Below, piece after piece: positions 32,405 to 43,571 of a stretch of 60,000 nt of DNA. Location: NCBI RefSeq assembly GCF_910592395.1, contig NC_088311.1, positions 12,156,501 through 12,216,500 on the forward strand, read 5' to 3'. Position 1 is the stretch's first letter; the number at the start of each line of letters is the position of its first letter. This stretch comes from Lineus longissimus. Lineage: Eukaryota; Nemertea; Pilidiophora; Heteronemertea; Lineidae. The notes below the pieces were generated by a model. The model worked only from the letters and a program-made list of their open reading frames with translations. It made no database searches and had not been told where the DNA came from. The translations under genes and the position numbers were made by a program.

Positions 32405-32979
32405 CTTCAAATTTGTGACATTAGGGAGATAGGCCCCCAGTTTTATGGTGACAGGATGGCCTTGACCGTCTGGGGAAGAAAATGTGACAAGTTCGTCCTA
32501 ACAGAAACTGACAGGATCATCGCGTCCGCCGGGCCAGGTCAATAATTTGTCACGTAACGTTCTCACATAACGAAATGGTGAACGGAATGACCCGCAAAAC
32601 CGCGCAATGCTCTTCTTTGCACCGCAGACGATCGCCTCATCTTGGATGCTCAGCAGTCGGCAGGACCATGCAGGACCCTTCGGAAGCTACCGAAAATTAG
32701 GTCTTTAAAGTCCTCTTCATTGTTGAAGAATACTGATGAATTTGACTATAGAGCCCCAAGTTCACAGTGCAATGATTCATTATTTCTGGCGCACGCTGTA
32801 TAAAAAATCGCGAATGATGACAGGGCCAGCGCTTGCCACAAATGGGTTGGTCAGCGCCAGTTGAATGCACATCAATGGCCGAGAATAGTTCCATACCTGA
32901 ATGACACCGGCAGGGGCTGGGCCTGGAGGCCTACCTGCATAATTTGAAAGTACCCATAAACAGACGAGGGTAGAGTATT
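32162..32979 (-). repeat. Right arm of 0.8-kb inverted repeat
   Basis: Inverted, nearly identical copy of 29687-30503, including the promoter-proximal region and transposase N-terminus. The two arms with the 1.66-kb spacer form a giant stem-loop. Confidence 0.9.
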
Positions 32980-33069
32980 CTGTACTTATATTTTCTAGTC
33001 ATATTTTCAATAAAGGTCATTCAGCCAGTCTATGTTATGTTATAGTTTGAACGTTGTTTTGTTTCAAGT

Positions 33070-33090
33070 CTGTCTGTCTGTCTGTCTGGA
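33070..33090 (+). repeat. (TGTC)n microsatellite
   Basis: Five tetranucleotide units. Confidence 0.8.
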
Positions 33091-33294
33091 CCATTAACTA
33101 CACAAACTATAGTAAGTCGAAGTAGCATGCATGTCCACCTATCAGCATTGATCAGATTGTTAAGTTGTTATTTGGCATTTGTTAGATATCGGAACCTATA
33201 TATTGAGTCAGTATTTGAGAATACTTCTTTAAAAAGAAAATTAAGTACTTGTAATTTGTTAAAATCATAAACTTCTCTTATTAATAACAACATT

Positions 33295-33560
33295 TACTAC
33301 ATGAGATAACAACAATAACAATATCAAAATAACAATTATATACATTCTCCTGGGATAACAATAATAACAATATGAAAATAAATATTATGTACAGTCTCAT
33401 GAGATAACAATTTTAAGATAACAGTTCTGTACAGTCTCTACAGTCCTAAATAATATTACAATAATATTAACAATATGAAAATAAATATCATAAACAGTCC
33501 CATGAGATAACAGTTTTATGATAACAATTCTATAACAATAAGATAACAATTCTATACAGT
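33295..33560 (+). repeat. AT-rich minisatellite
   Basis: Variable units built on GAGATAACAAC, AATATGAAAATAAATAT and TACAGTCTCTACAGTCC recur four to five times. It lies just beyond the stop codon of the Myb-like gene on the - strand, probably in its 3' region. Confidence 0.65.
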
Positions 33561-33637
33561 CTCTACAGTCCAAAAAAGCCTTTAGCCTATTTATACTCCT
33601 CTCACTTTCTCTGTTCAGTTCAAACTCAACTCTCAAC

Positions 33638-33977
33638 TCAACTCTCTCTCTTCAACTTTGCAACTTCCAACCTTAACTTTTCTATCTTGAGTTCCAAAAC
33701 ATATCTCCTGAGTTCATTGTTGCGTATTTCTGACTCAATCATGTCGTGCTGCCTTGCACAATGTCCGCAAGTTTTCTCCTCTGCTGCCTTCACTGCTGAC
33801 TTCTCCTTCTTTCGACCCCTCCCCATTCTTTCTATTCGTCCTGCCATCGATCTCAGCGATTCAAGTTCTGCACCATCTTCTTCCATGGGCATTTCCTCAA
33901 ACTTCCACTAGAGGCTTCACTGCAGAGGCGTTGGACTTCTTCTTCTTCCGGTGTTATTTCCACCACAGTCGACAAGG
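33638..33977 (-). pseudogene. Harbinger-type Myb-like protein, second exon (leucine-zipper end)
   Basis: The - strand exon begins after TTTTAAAG with CC, completing an Ala codon from the donor at 36344. It codes LSTVVEITPEEEEVQRLCSE, then (in another frame, from 33892) PMEEDGAELESLRSMAGRIE and a C-terminal heptad-like region LRRYVLELKIEKLRLEVAKL before the stop at 33638. A CGHC...H pair lies before the coiled coil. The two halves are one base out of frame near 33907, so the exon is broken unless that is a sequence error. The coiled coil fits the oligomerisation end of Harbinger Myb/NAIF1-like proteins. Confidence 0.6.
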
Positions 33978-34069
33978 CTTTAAAAGAAAATGAAATAATA
34001 GTAAATTCAATTACCAAAATCAAAGGTACCTTTTTAACATTGTGTATACTGGTATTGATGTTAAACAAG

Positions 34070-34826
34070 GATTTATGTTTTATATAATATTTAAAAAATG
34101 ACTTGGAATATTTTCACAGCAAATATAGATTTTAGAAAATTTACTACTTTTTCTCATAAAGATGAAGTTGATTTCATCTTGTCATGAAATATTGCAACTA
34201 TATCATGAACTGAAATGATTGTCATATTTGAGCCACTGCATCTGCACCCTATACTGCTGAATTGAAGGAGCAGTAGCTGGAATCATAGGTATTTTGGGCT
34301 ATACACTACAATGAGTATTTTCAGTCATTTTTTACTTGAAAATTAGCTATCAGAAAAATGAAAATACGAAACAATAAATTGCCTTCTTTCAGATTTCATT
34401 TTTTTGGTACTTATTTAATTCTAAATCTCAAAAACGTTGATAACAAACTATGTAAATGTAACTCAATCACCTGTGACCATTGGCTTTGCAGCTGTGTGCA
34501 TCATCAGTGTGCATGGCCATACATTTCGTGAAACCAGCCGGACATGCATTGAAAGTAATCTCGAGTCAAAGCATGTTTTGGAGGCATAATTGGACATGGC
34601 ATGACTATTAGGTGAGCTGTTGTAAAAGATTATATTCTGGTGAACACTTTAGGGTGTATTATATGAATAGTCAGTCTTCCTAGTCTTCCTTTAAGTTTAT
34701 GAGTTATTTTTACCTTTAGAATAATAAAGATGTATGCTCAAGAACAAACTGGCATGACTTAGGCAATAAATATCTGACATTTAAAGGCAAAATTAATGAA
34801 GGAGTATTTGACATAAAAAAGATAAT
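34070..34826. other. Intron of the Myb-like gene, nothing recognised
   Basis: AT-rich sequence without recognisable coding or repeats. Confidence 0.4.
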
Positions 34827-34829
34827 ATT

Positions 34830-36215
34830 ATCAGTGCAGTGCCCTAGTAAGCGCGCAGTGCCCTAGTAAGCGCGCAGCGCCTTTAGGTTGGGGGGAAACC
34901 CCCCAAACCCCCTGGTTGGGAACCTGCTATAGTTCCGTCCGCCAATTTTTTGTTTTGATGGACAGTTTTCTCCGTGTATCTCTTTAGCAGTAACTCCACT
35001 CTATAATCATAATAGCCGGCAAAGAAATGGAAAATGTCCCCCCCCCCCGAAAGTTGTCCGGACTATTGTACTCTGGCACTCTGGCAGATTCTAATGTAAA
35101 GTGCAAGCTCTATTGAACTCGCGCAACTGTCGACATGGAGACCCCCCCCCCCCAACCCCCATCCTTCTGACAAGTTTTAGCCAGTGCATTGGGGGAAACC
35201 CCCTATTGGCCTCTCAATAAGGCCTTCCGAGCTGCTTACCCCGGGGCGCTCGAGAGGAACCCCCAAACCTTCATGATGGTGCAGTCCTTTGACACGTTTA
35301 ACCCAGAGCGAGGAAGAGGTACTCCTTTGATGGTACCCTAACTCCAACCCTCAACCATCATTACCCTTCCTTTTCACTGGCATGATATTGGCAAGACTGC
35401 CAAGACTGCCAAGACTGCCAAGAGGTTGTACTAGTGGCTTCCTTGAGACAATTGCTTGTGGTCGTACCTAGGCAACCAATTCAAGGAGTCCGGGATCAGG
35501 TTTTTCCCCCACCAACATGTTGCCGAATGGTTAATGCATAAAAAATTGGTTGGAAAGGGTTTTTGCAGACCAAGAGACTGGAAGACACTTGACTCTTGAG
35601 GAACACCACAGACTGATGAACAAAGAACCTGAGGAACATAGAACCCTCTTCATACCTGGGAGCATAAAAAGCCTGCTAGCGAATATTGATTATTCGTTAG
35701 AAAAAACCAGAAGATCTGCAAAACCAATAGTACCCCATAAAAACATACATTCCTCCTTAAGGTGTCTTCGGATCCCACCACGGCCCATGTGGAATTTGTT
35801 CAAAAGGTTTATTGAAATCTCAACAAAAATTTTTTTTCTCGAAACGCCTGCCCGGTTTTTGCTTGATTATTCAGGATTATATCCATTTTAAGCGTCTTTT
35901 GATATTATTACTAAAGTCTCAAAAAACCAAAACACTATATGTCGGGGGAGAAACCCCCCCGAACCCCCCAGAAATTGAAGTTTGATTAAAAAACAGTGAG
36001 AATAATCTTGTGGTTCTCTCTTGGAGCTCAGAATAGTCGAGTTGCTTCATTCGCGCGTGTATCTCTTCTGGCGGCCATTTTAAGTCAAATTTAAGCCATT
36101 TGAAACGAATCCATGGACTTGAGAAACATTGTTTACATTGAATACGTCGTATGCACGTTAACCATAGTAGCGCTTCGCAGAGAAGCCTTCGGCTTTTCGA
36201 CTTTTCTGCTGCGCG
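34830..36215 (+). repeat. 1.35-kb unclassified repeat, copy 1
   Basis: Matches 48600-49945 from ATTATCAGTGCAGTGCCC to GTAGCGCTTCGCAGAGAAGC. Copy 1 has a 19-bp head duplication (GCAGTGCCCTAGTAAGCGC twice) and extra GCCAAGACT units at 35390-35421. A + strand frame at 35570-35830 is conserved between copies: LMNKEPEEHRTLFIPGSIKS and HKNIHSSLRCLRIPP. It sits inside the intron of the Myb-like gene. The class is unknown. Confidence 0.75.
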
Positions 36216-36343
36216 CTTATTAGAAGTTTTTGATTGGTTGCTCATTGGCATTGCTGGCTGTCATTTCACTTTTGCCCTATAATGTGGCAAATTTTGGCTT
36301 TGAAATAAGCACAAAAGGGATGATTCTAACATACATGACATAC

Positions 36344-36851
36344 CTTGGTCACAAAATGCTGGCTCTGGTCCAACTGTCAAAGGAACAAATGTTTCACTGG
36401 CAACATTGGCAATGGCATGATGACTTATGGCAGTAGCAGCAGGGGGAGGAGTAGTAAACGCACAAGGCCAAGCTGCAGACTCCGAGCCTCCTTTAATTCC
36501 CTCCCAGCTTGGGTCAGCCTTGAATATATCAACTATGGTCTCTGATATCATATCCAGTGCGACAGCTGGGCCACCTCCCGTCTTCTTCTCTTCTTTCTTG
36601 GCCTTGGCCTGTTGGGATTTGGCCTTGGCCTTCAACTGGCGCCACTTCTCTTTCACCTCATCCGAGGTTCTCTTGCAAATGCCAACAGCATTGACACTGG
36701 TGGCTATCTTTGTCCACAACTCATTTTTCCTATCATTCTCGGTCATGTTACGGAACTTGGATGTCATTATCGACGCATTCTGCCTCACCATTTGAGTCAG
36801 AATGGCTACTTCCCTGGCTGTAAAATTGGGCTTCTTAGATTTCTTTGTCAT
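36344..36851 (-). CDS. Harbinger-type Myb/SANT-like DNA-binding protein, first exon
   Basis: The ATG at 36851 opens 169 codons plus one base. The N-terminus KKPNFTAREVAILTQMVRQN, then ELWTKIATSVNAVG and SDEVKEKWRQLKAKAKSQQA, is a Myb_DNA-bind_5/NAIF1-like trihelix domain with the three spaced tryptophan/aromatic positions. A Ser/Pro/Ala-rich linker follows. It ends at CAAG|GTATGT; joining to 33977 gives a matching phase and an Ala codon. In Harbinger elements this second protein helps the transposase enter the nucleus and bind the ends. It is in opposite orientation to the transposase fragment at 29325, as in many Harbingers. Exon 1 is intact; exon 2 carries a frameshift. Confidence 0.7.
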
Positions 36852-36924
36852 CACCTTGAATTTTTTTACAGGAAGTAGATCAATTTAAAAAAATTTGCAA
36901 TGAATTATGGGAATTTTTTTTCTG

Positions 36925-37081
36925 AACAGATAACATGTTGTTAACTAGCTGTTACCAAAAATGCTTAAAATTTTGCTTCTAACAACAACATATTTACGGT
37001 TTGTTTGGTAACGGCATGGCATGTTACTGGATTTAACATGCCGTTACTGGTAACAGCATGTTTTTTCTAACAACCGGGCCC
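36925..37081 (-). mobile_element. Terminal region of a PIF/Harbinger element
   Basis: Read on the - strand the end is GGGCCCGGTTGTTAGAAAAA followed by repeated CATGCTGTTACCAGTAACGG-like motifs. GGGCCCGGTTG-type tips are typical of Harbinger transposons, and the Myb-like gene starts just inside. No matching left terminus was found near 29 kb, so the other end is probably deleted. Confidence 0.55.
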
Positions 37082-37813
37082 TAGAGTGGTACAGATTTAA
37101 CTCTTTGAGATCGCATCATTTTTTTCTGTCACAATACCAGGAACGTGAGATTTTTCTTGAAAAACACTATTTTCAGCAAAAATAAAAAAATACAACCAAT
37201 CATCAAAGCTACTTGCATCTCCTGAAAGGTCTTGCTAATTATTTTCGTTGCCTCATAGCATTCCAATTTAGGTACAACCCCTAATTTACAGTATTTTTTT
37301 AAAGAAATATAGTTTTCACCCATCACCGAATTCCGAAATAATTGGCAGAACTAGACATTCCACTATGATTCTTCTAGAAAGGTTCAAGAAGTCATAAAAA
37401 CAACACAGAAAATGCTCCTAGAACTCCCTGGCAACAAACTGCACAATAAATTCATTGTCTAAGGCATCCAAAACCTCATGGGCTGTAAATCTGAATTGAC
37501 CTGACATTTTGACAGAAAATTGTCTGCTAGCTATCACCACCATATATACACCCAACCATCACCCGACCATTGTAAGAAATAATGTTGGAACACAACTGTT
37601 AGTAATCTAGAATGACTGTAGATGTCTCTTGTAATGATTCCAGACAGTGCTGAGCACAGCCTAACTGTGTGTAGAAAATAATGTATGCAAATGGCATGGG
37701 TTGTTCAACATTACTGGTGCCTGATTTACCCAAACGACTTATGCCATTCAACAATTTCAAAGAGTTAAGCCAAATTTAGATCTTTTTTGTTGATCCCAAT
37801 TCAAAGTTGAAAG
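37082..37813. other. Intron sequence, nothing recognised
   Basis: AT-rich sequence between the Harbinger end and the piggyBac element. Confidence 0.4.
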
Positions 37814-37817
37814 TTAA

Positions 37818-40239
37818 TCCTTTCAGGACAGCCAGGGACGGAGCCAAATATTTTGCATTTTTAGGACCTTTTTCAAATGGCCTAGTTCTCAAAACCTAAA
37901 AGTGATCACATCAAACAACTACTAGGAACATATAAGCAACTTACTAAACTTTATTTAAAAATTTAAAATTCTGAAAAAAGAATTGCTAATAAGATCAGGT
38001 GATCTAATTAGCATATTCCGTGACTATGTCAAATGTCAAATTTGGTAATTGAAATATGTCCTGAACATTATCAATGCCCCTGAAAAAAAAAGACTTGAAA
38101 AAGATGGTAACATGACTTTTTGGGGGTGTTTTTCTTGATTTTAGTGAAAAAAAATGTTGGTGAGAGTCTTCAAAAAAAATGTGGCCTATGCTGTTTTTTT
38201 ACATATAGATTGTTTTGTGAATGTCACATGCCTGTGTAGGTGATAACATCACCATCTGATGTTGATATTATTTTGGAAATAAATGCAGATAAATGAAATT
38301 TCTGAAGTCTTCTTCGGGAGGGGGATCAACATGATCAAATTCCCAGTTGGAATCATTTTCCCCACCAGAGTCACTCAAACCATACTCTCCTAAATTGATA
38401 TCATCATCCCCACTGTCTTAAGTCATTCATAAACGCACCAGCCAGCTCCTCTGCCGTAAAAGAAGACGACTGTCTTTTTCGCCATTATTGCTGCCACGTG
38501 CCACACCCAATTCCCGCCAAAATCCCCAGGAAAAACCTGGCAAACCAGCCAGAATAGATTCGCCAAACCATTAGCTTAGTTTTATGAGCTACTAGGAGAT
38601 GGCAATGGCAGCCCCTTACACTTTGTGTAATCAACATGATCAAATTCCCAGTTGGAATCATTTTCCCCATCAGAGTTACTCAAACCATAGTCTCCTAAAT
38701 TGATTTCATCATCCCCACTGTCTAAAGTCATTCATAAATGCACCAGCCAGCTCCTCTGCCGTAAAAGAAGACTGTCTTTTTCACCATTTTTGCTGCCACG
38801 TGCCACACCTAATTCCCGCCAAAATCCCCAGGAAAAACCTGGCAAACCAGCCAGAATAGATTCGCCAAACCATTAGCTTTAGTTTTATGAGCTACTAGGA
38901 GATGGCAATGGCAGCCCCTTTACACTTTGTGTAATCAACATGATCAAATTCCCAGTTGGAATCATTTTCCCCATCAGAGTTACTCAAACCATAGTCTCCT
39001 AAATTGATATCATCATCCCCACTGTCTTAAGTCATTCATAAATGCACCAGCCAGCTCCTCTGCCGTAAAAGAAGACTGTCTTTTTCGCCATTATTGCTGC
39101 CACGTGCCACACCCAATTCCCGCCAAAATCCCCAGGAAAAACCCGGCAAACCAGCCAGAATAGATTCGCCAAACCATTAGCTTTAGTTTTATGAGCTACT
39201 AGGAGATGGCAATGGCAGCCCCTTACACTTTGTGTAATCAACATGATCAAATTCCCAGTTGGAATCATTTTCCCCATCAGAGTTACTCAAACCATAGTCT
39301 CCTAAATTGATTTCATCATCCCCACTGTCTTAAGTCATTCATAAATGCACCAGCCAGCTCCTCTGCCGTAAAAGAAGACTGTCTTTTTCGCCATTATTGC
39401 TGCCACGTGCCACACCCAATTCCCGCCAAAATCCCCAGGAAAAACCTGGCAAACCAGCCAGAATAGATTCGCCAAACCATTAGCTTTAGTTTTATGAGCT
39501 ACTAGGAGATGGCAATGGCAGCCCCTTACACTTTGTGTAATCAACATGATCAAATTCCCAGTTGGAATCATTTTCCCCATCAGAGTTACTCAAACCATAG
39601 TCTCCTAAATTGATATCATCATCCCCACTGTCTTAAGTCATTCATAAATGCACCAGCCAGCTCCTCTTCCGTAAAAGAAGACTGTCTTTTTCGCCATTAT
39701 TGCTGCCACGTGCCACACCCAATTCCCACCAAAATCCCCAGGAAAAACCCGGCAAACCAGCCAGAACAGAATCGCCAAACCATTAGCTTTAGTTTTATGA
39801 GCTGCTAGGAGATGGCAATGGCAGCCCCTTACACTTTGTGTAATCAACATGATCAAATTCCCAGTTGGAATTATTTTCCCCATCAGAGTTACTCAAACCA
39901 TAGTCTCCTAAATTGATATCATCATCCCCACTGTCTTAAGTCATTCATAAATGCACCAGCCAGCTCCTCTGCCGTAAAAGAAGACTGTCTTTTTCGCCAT
40001 TATTGCTGCCACGTGCCACACCCAATTCCCGGCAAAATCCCCAGGAAAAACCCGGCAAACCAGCCAGAACAGAATCGCCAAACCATTAGCTTTAGTTTTA
40101 TGAGCTACTAGGAGATGGCAATGGCAGCACTATACACTTCGTGTATCGCTGTGTTAAAGGCATAATACTAAGAGCGTAGCATATGGAAATAGTGTGGGAA
40201 ATACATAATATGCCCTGCGTACCAAGCGTCCTGAAAGGG
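37818..40239 (-). mobile_element. piggyBac-type transposon derivative with TTAA flanks
   Basis: Flanked by TTAA at 37814-37817 and 40240-40243. The ends are inverted: TCCTTTCAGGACAGCCAGGG at the left, and the right end read inward is CCCTTTCAGGACGCTTGGTA. Most of the interior is a 303-bp tandem array (38310-40135). Each unit contains, on the - strand, an ATG followed by sequence resembling the N-terminus of a transposase (in different frames KRQSSSFTAEELAGAFMNDL and DSGDDDINLGEYGLSDSG). There is no transposase core, so it is non-autonomous. Confidence 0.8.
38310..40135 (-). repeat. Tandem array, about six 303-bp units
   Basis: Units begin near CAACATGATCAAATTCCCAG on the + strand and are more than 95 percent alike by eye. 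Periodicity is 303 bp (for example unit-equivalent stops at 39032, 39335 and 39638). The first unit (to about 38620) is slightly different and joins unique sequence coding EFDHVDPPPEEDFRN. A unit holds an upstream region with GGCACGTGGCAGCAATA, then the ATG and an acidic N-terminus that is frameshifted in every unit. Confidence 0.9.
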
Positions 40240-40364
40240 TTAACGCTTTCATATGAGACCTTGATCCGAAGAATCTATCAGATAGTTTGCTTTAGAGTTA
40301 AGCTGTATTTTTCATGTATTTTTGCAATTTTTGAAGTGTTCATTTTTGGTTCGCCTTAAATTTT

Positions 40365-40835
40365 TACCCCTCGGCCCAAATGGGCTAGAGGGGTATTGTC
40401 GTCACGTGCGCCGTCCGTCCGGGCGGGCGGGCGGGCGGGCGGGCGTCTGCTACTTGGTTTCCGTCGATTTCTAGGAGAACGGCTTTGACAATCAATTCAA
40501 TTTTTGGTAGGTACATTGGGGGTGACTAGAGGAAGGTTCCATTCGAAAACGGGCTTGTTCCGATTATCAATATGGCCACCAGGGCGGCGTGTTTGAAATT
40601 AATTTTTAGTGGGTGTAGGCCTAATGCAGTTTTGTAAGGGGAAGGTTCCTTTCGAAAATCAGTGCGATTCAAAATTCAATATGGCCGCCACGCTCACATC
40701 CTCAAAATAGGTTTCCACAATTTTAATTTCCATATGCAAACTAGCCACTCCTCTAAGCCAACTTCACCATATCCCACCTTCAACCTTAATAGGCTGAGGG
40801 GTTATGCTCGCTTTGCGATGTTATTTTTTATGCTG
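40365..40835 (+). repeat. Dispersed repeat, CAAATGGGCTAGAGGGG family, copy 1
   Basis: Starts ACCCCTCGGCCCAAATGGGC and ends AGGCTGAGGGGTTATGCTCG then CTTTGCGATG. It has a (GGGC)n run at 40420-40446 and two ATATGGCC(A/G)CCA blocks. Matches 47156-47931 except that the latter has an extra internal triplication. Confidence 0.75.
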
Positions 40836-41214
40836 GTGCATTAGCCTCATGCCTCACACTTCTGATGTATGGTCTATTGAACTTGCTGCCTCATCCATTT
40901 AATGGGGGTATAGTCCATCGGTAAGGGAGCCATTTTATGGAGGTAGTGTGTAGGAAAGGAAGCCACTTCATGATAGTAGTCTACAGGAATGGGAGTTATT
41001 TCATGAAGGTAGTCCATGAAAACAGGAAGCTAATTCATGGAAGTTAGTCTAAAGGAAATTAGGCAATTTCACAGTGGTAGTGTCCGGGAATAGTGGATGA
41101 AAGAAAATATATGATATGTGATTATTCCCATTGGTGTGACTGGGAGGATCCGCAACTTTTGTTGTTGCCATTCCTGTGTTTGTGAAAATAATGATTTATT
41201 ATTCTGAAATCTAG
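40836..41214. other. Intron end, short tandem motif
   Basis: A loosely repeated TGGTAGTC(C/T)A(C/T)AGGAA-like motif about 60 bp long occurs four times at 40905-41060. No coding. Confidence 0.45.
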
Positions 41215-41415
41215 GTATTACACCAATGGTAGGACAGCCACGATTGACGATTTTCTTGATCCAGCCCTCCTGGATGATCTGCCAGGCTATATTTTCAATG
41301 TGACCCACTGTGTGGAGAATTACACTAAGAATCCTGTGATATGGCTTGGAGAAACGGCTTCTACATTTGGAGGTGGAACAAAAGGGTTGTCTGACAGATA
41401 TGTTGCGGGATTTAT
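41215..41415 (+). CDS. hpse: Heparanase-like gene, exon with catalytic nucleophile
   Basis: A 201-nt exon (AATCTAG acceptor, GTAAGT donor), entering in phase 2 and leaving in phase 2. It codes YYTNGRTATIDDFLDPALLD, then NVTHCVENYTKNPV and IWLGETASTFGGGTKGLSDR. The glutamate in LGET corresponds to the GH79 nucleophile, and the following S-T-F-G-G-G block is the usual family signature. Two N-x-T/S sites (NVT, NYT) suggest a secreted glycoprotein. Strong support for heparanase rather than another GH79 member. Confidence 0.9.
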
Positions 41416-41639
41416 GTAAGTATGTCTCTTTTCCTTACACACTTTCAATGCCACTGTTATACCCCCTTCACACTCTTCTTTCAGACCCTCAAAGAAAAAG
41501 ATCTTATCAGAGAAAGCTCAATAAGATTTTTCAATAGCTTTCCCAAGACCAGATCTTGCTGAATCAACAGAGAAAATATTACGGTGCCCCGTTGATCTAC
41601 GTCTGATGGCGCTGACAGTGTTAAAGGGCCGAGAACTTT

Positions 41640-42536
41640 GGTTTGAAAAAGTTTTCTCTGATTTAAAGCTGAGGGGTCCAATAAACATTCACGACTAATG
41701 CCGAAGTTGAGCTCTCGGGAATGTTCATGATGTGCATTGTTCAACTGATACCCATTACCTCCAGTGCAAATATTGAAAGCGAGGCAATCTCTGAAAACAC
41801 TGCAGGGTGCACATCAAGAGAGAGCATCCAGAGATCTCTGCATATAATATTTAGCCAAATAAGTCTGTATTCGATTCACGTACTGGCCTCCTCCAGTATT
41901 CAAGTATTGCTGATGCTTTCATTTTAAAAATGGTAACGCTAAGATAGATTTACCAAACTCTTTGTATATCTTTAAAACCAATCAACGCGAACATATCAGT
42001 ATCACTCTAATTTCTTCTGTTTATCATCAGGAAGGTCACAAAATACATTATTAAATTCCTAAAATGCATTTAATTTGATATCTCAAATTTGAGATTTCAG
42101 TGATATTGATATTGAAATGTCAAATTTGAGCAACCAAAAATGTTAGAATGTATGACCAGCTTGAAGATAAACCGAAGACATTAGAGTGATATGTTGGCTT
42201 TGATTAGTTTTAAAGATACAAATAATTTGGTCACTTTATCTTTTCATTGCCATGTTTTAAATAAAAGCTCAACTGATACAGTGCGGAGGTCAGTGGTAAA
42301 ATAGTGTTTAGACTTTTTGTCCGAATATTTTATGTACTGATCTCAGGACGTTCTCACTCGATGTGTAACCTACGGTGTCTGCAGAGAATGCCTCGCTTTC
42401 GATTCGTGCACTGGAGGTAGTGAGTATATTCAGTAAAAGATCCAAACACACATCACAACCATTCCCGATAGCTCGGCTTCGGTCTTACTCGGGAATGTAT
42501 ATTTGACCCGTCAGATTTAAGTAGTTATTTGATAAG
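41640..42536. mobile_element. Foldback (long inverted repeat) element in intron
   Basis: The left half (41640-42085) is an imperfect inverted copy of the right half (42090-42536). Paired blocks include TACCTCCAGTGCA, GAAAGCGAGGCA, CGGGAATG and CAACATATCA-like motifs in mirrored order. The centre is at the ATTTGAGATTTC/AAATTTGAG region near 42088. Arms are about 430 bp and diverged. Confidence 0.7.
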
Positions 42537-42720
42537 GATTTTGCATTTGCCAATAAATGTTTACAGCGATGAAAATCATAGGTAAGTTTTTTTTAACAAT
42601 GGTCATATTGAAGCTTTTGTATCTACAGGTGGAGTATAGTAGCCGAGTGGGCTCTTTATAAAGGGCTTGGCTTGTGAAATGTTAATGATAATTTCTCCTA
42701 GCTTTCATGTATATTTCCAG

Positions 42721-42847
42721 GTGGCTGGACAAGCTTGGATTATGTGCAAAGCTTGGTATGGATGTTGTGATACGGCAAGCAATCATAGGAGGAAACTATG
42801 CACTCATTCACCATGATATCAACACAAGAATTTTCTCTCCGAATCCA
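42721..42847 (+). CDS. hpse: Heparanase-like gene, WLDKLG exon
   Basis: A 127-nt exon between TTTCCAG and GTAAGT, entering in phase 2 (AT|G Met codon) and leaving in phase 0. It codes (M)WLDKLGLCAKLGMDVVIRQA, then IIGGNYALIHHDINTRIF and SPNP. The block M-W-L-D-K-L-G and the V-x-R-Q motif are family hallmarks. Confidence 0.9.
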
Positions 42848-43571
42848 GTAAGTTTACTCAGAAACAAAAACGGTTTTGTGCAAAATAACACTGAAATCCC
42901 TGTGGCGAAAAAAACGGGGCCAGTTCTGCCATTTCCTTAAGAAAACTGTATTAATTTTTGTTGTTTGAAAAAAGTTGGACTGTTGTGCAGAGTTAGCCTT
43001 GAGCTTAACTGTTTCCCCTGGCCAAGGACAACATTAGCCATTTTGTCATCACGGAATTTCTTAGATCATACTGTATACATTGTTATTGGTTAAACATGTT
43101 AGTGCTGCCAGACACACCACGCATTACATTACGTAAATAGGGCATTGTGGTTGAGATTATTTCTCTATTGTGTCTGTGGTGTGCCGTTGTCTATGTGAAT
43201 ATGAGCATGTCATGTGGGAGGTGGGTAGTGTTAGGAGTTCAGGAGGCTCTTTCGAGGATCCAAGTATCATGAAGGAAAATCACAAAACCAATCAATCGAT
43301 ATTAATGATTGATCACAAATTTGCATCAATACCAATTGATAGTCCTGTCAGTTTCCTTCAAAGAAATGTAACATATATGTGGTCTATCACCTAATTACTA
43401 CAATTTATTTTACAGTTTAAGGGTAAATCAAAAACAATATTTAAAAACGGTCAAGGATAGAGAGGATTCGAGGGAATGGTAGTTAGGAGGTTAAGCTGAT
43501 TGATGTGAGAGTGACATGCCTGGTCCCATGGTACAATCTGTCTGCATACTTGTATATTGTCTGTTTTGCAG
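42848..43571. other. Intron, nothing recognised
   Basis: No repeat or coding sequence was recognised. Confidence 0.5.

Noticed and set aside
38485-39883. Repeated 61-81 residue ORFs (MGKMIPTGNL...)
   Set aside because: They read across the 303-bp array in a frame that differs from the transposase-like frame and mostly translate the untranslated part of the unit.
38310-40135. CRISPR-like or centromeric satellite interpretation of the 303-bp array
   Set aside because: The repeats are contiguous, with no spacers, and are bounded by piggyBac ends; eukaryotic context.
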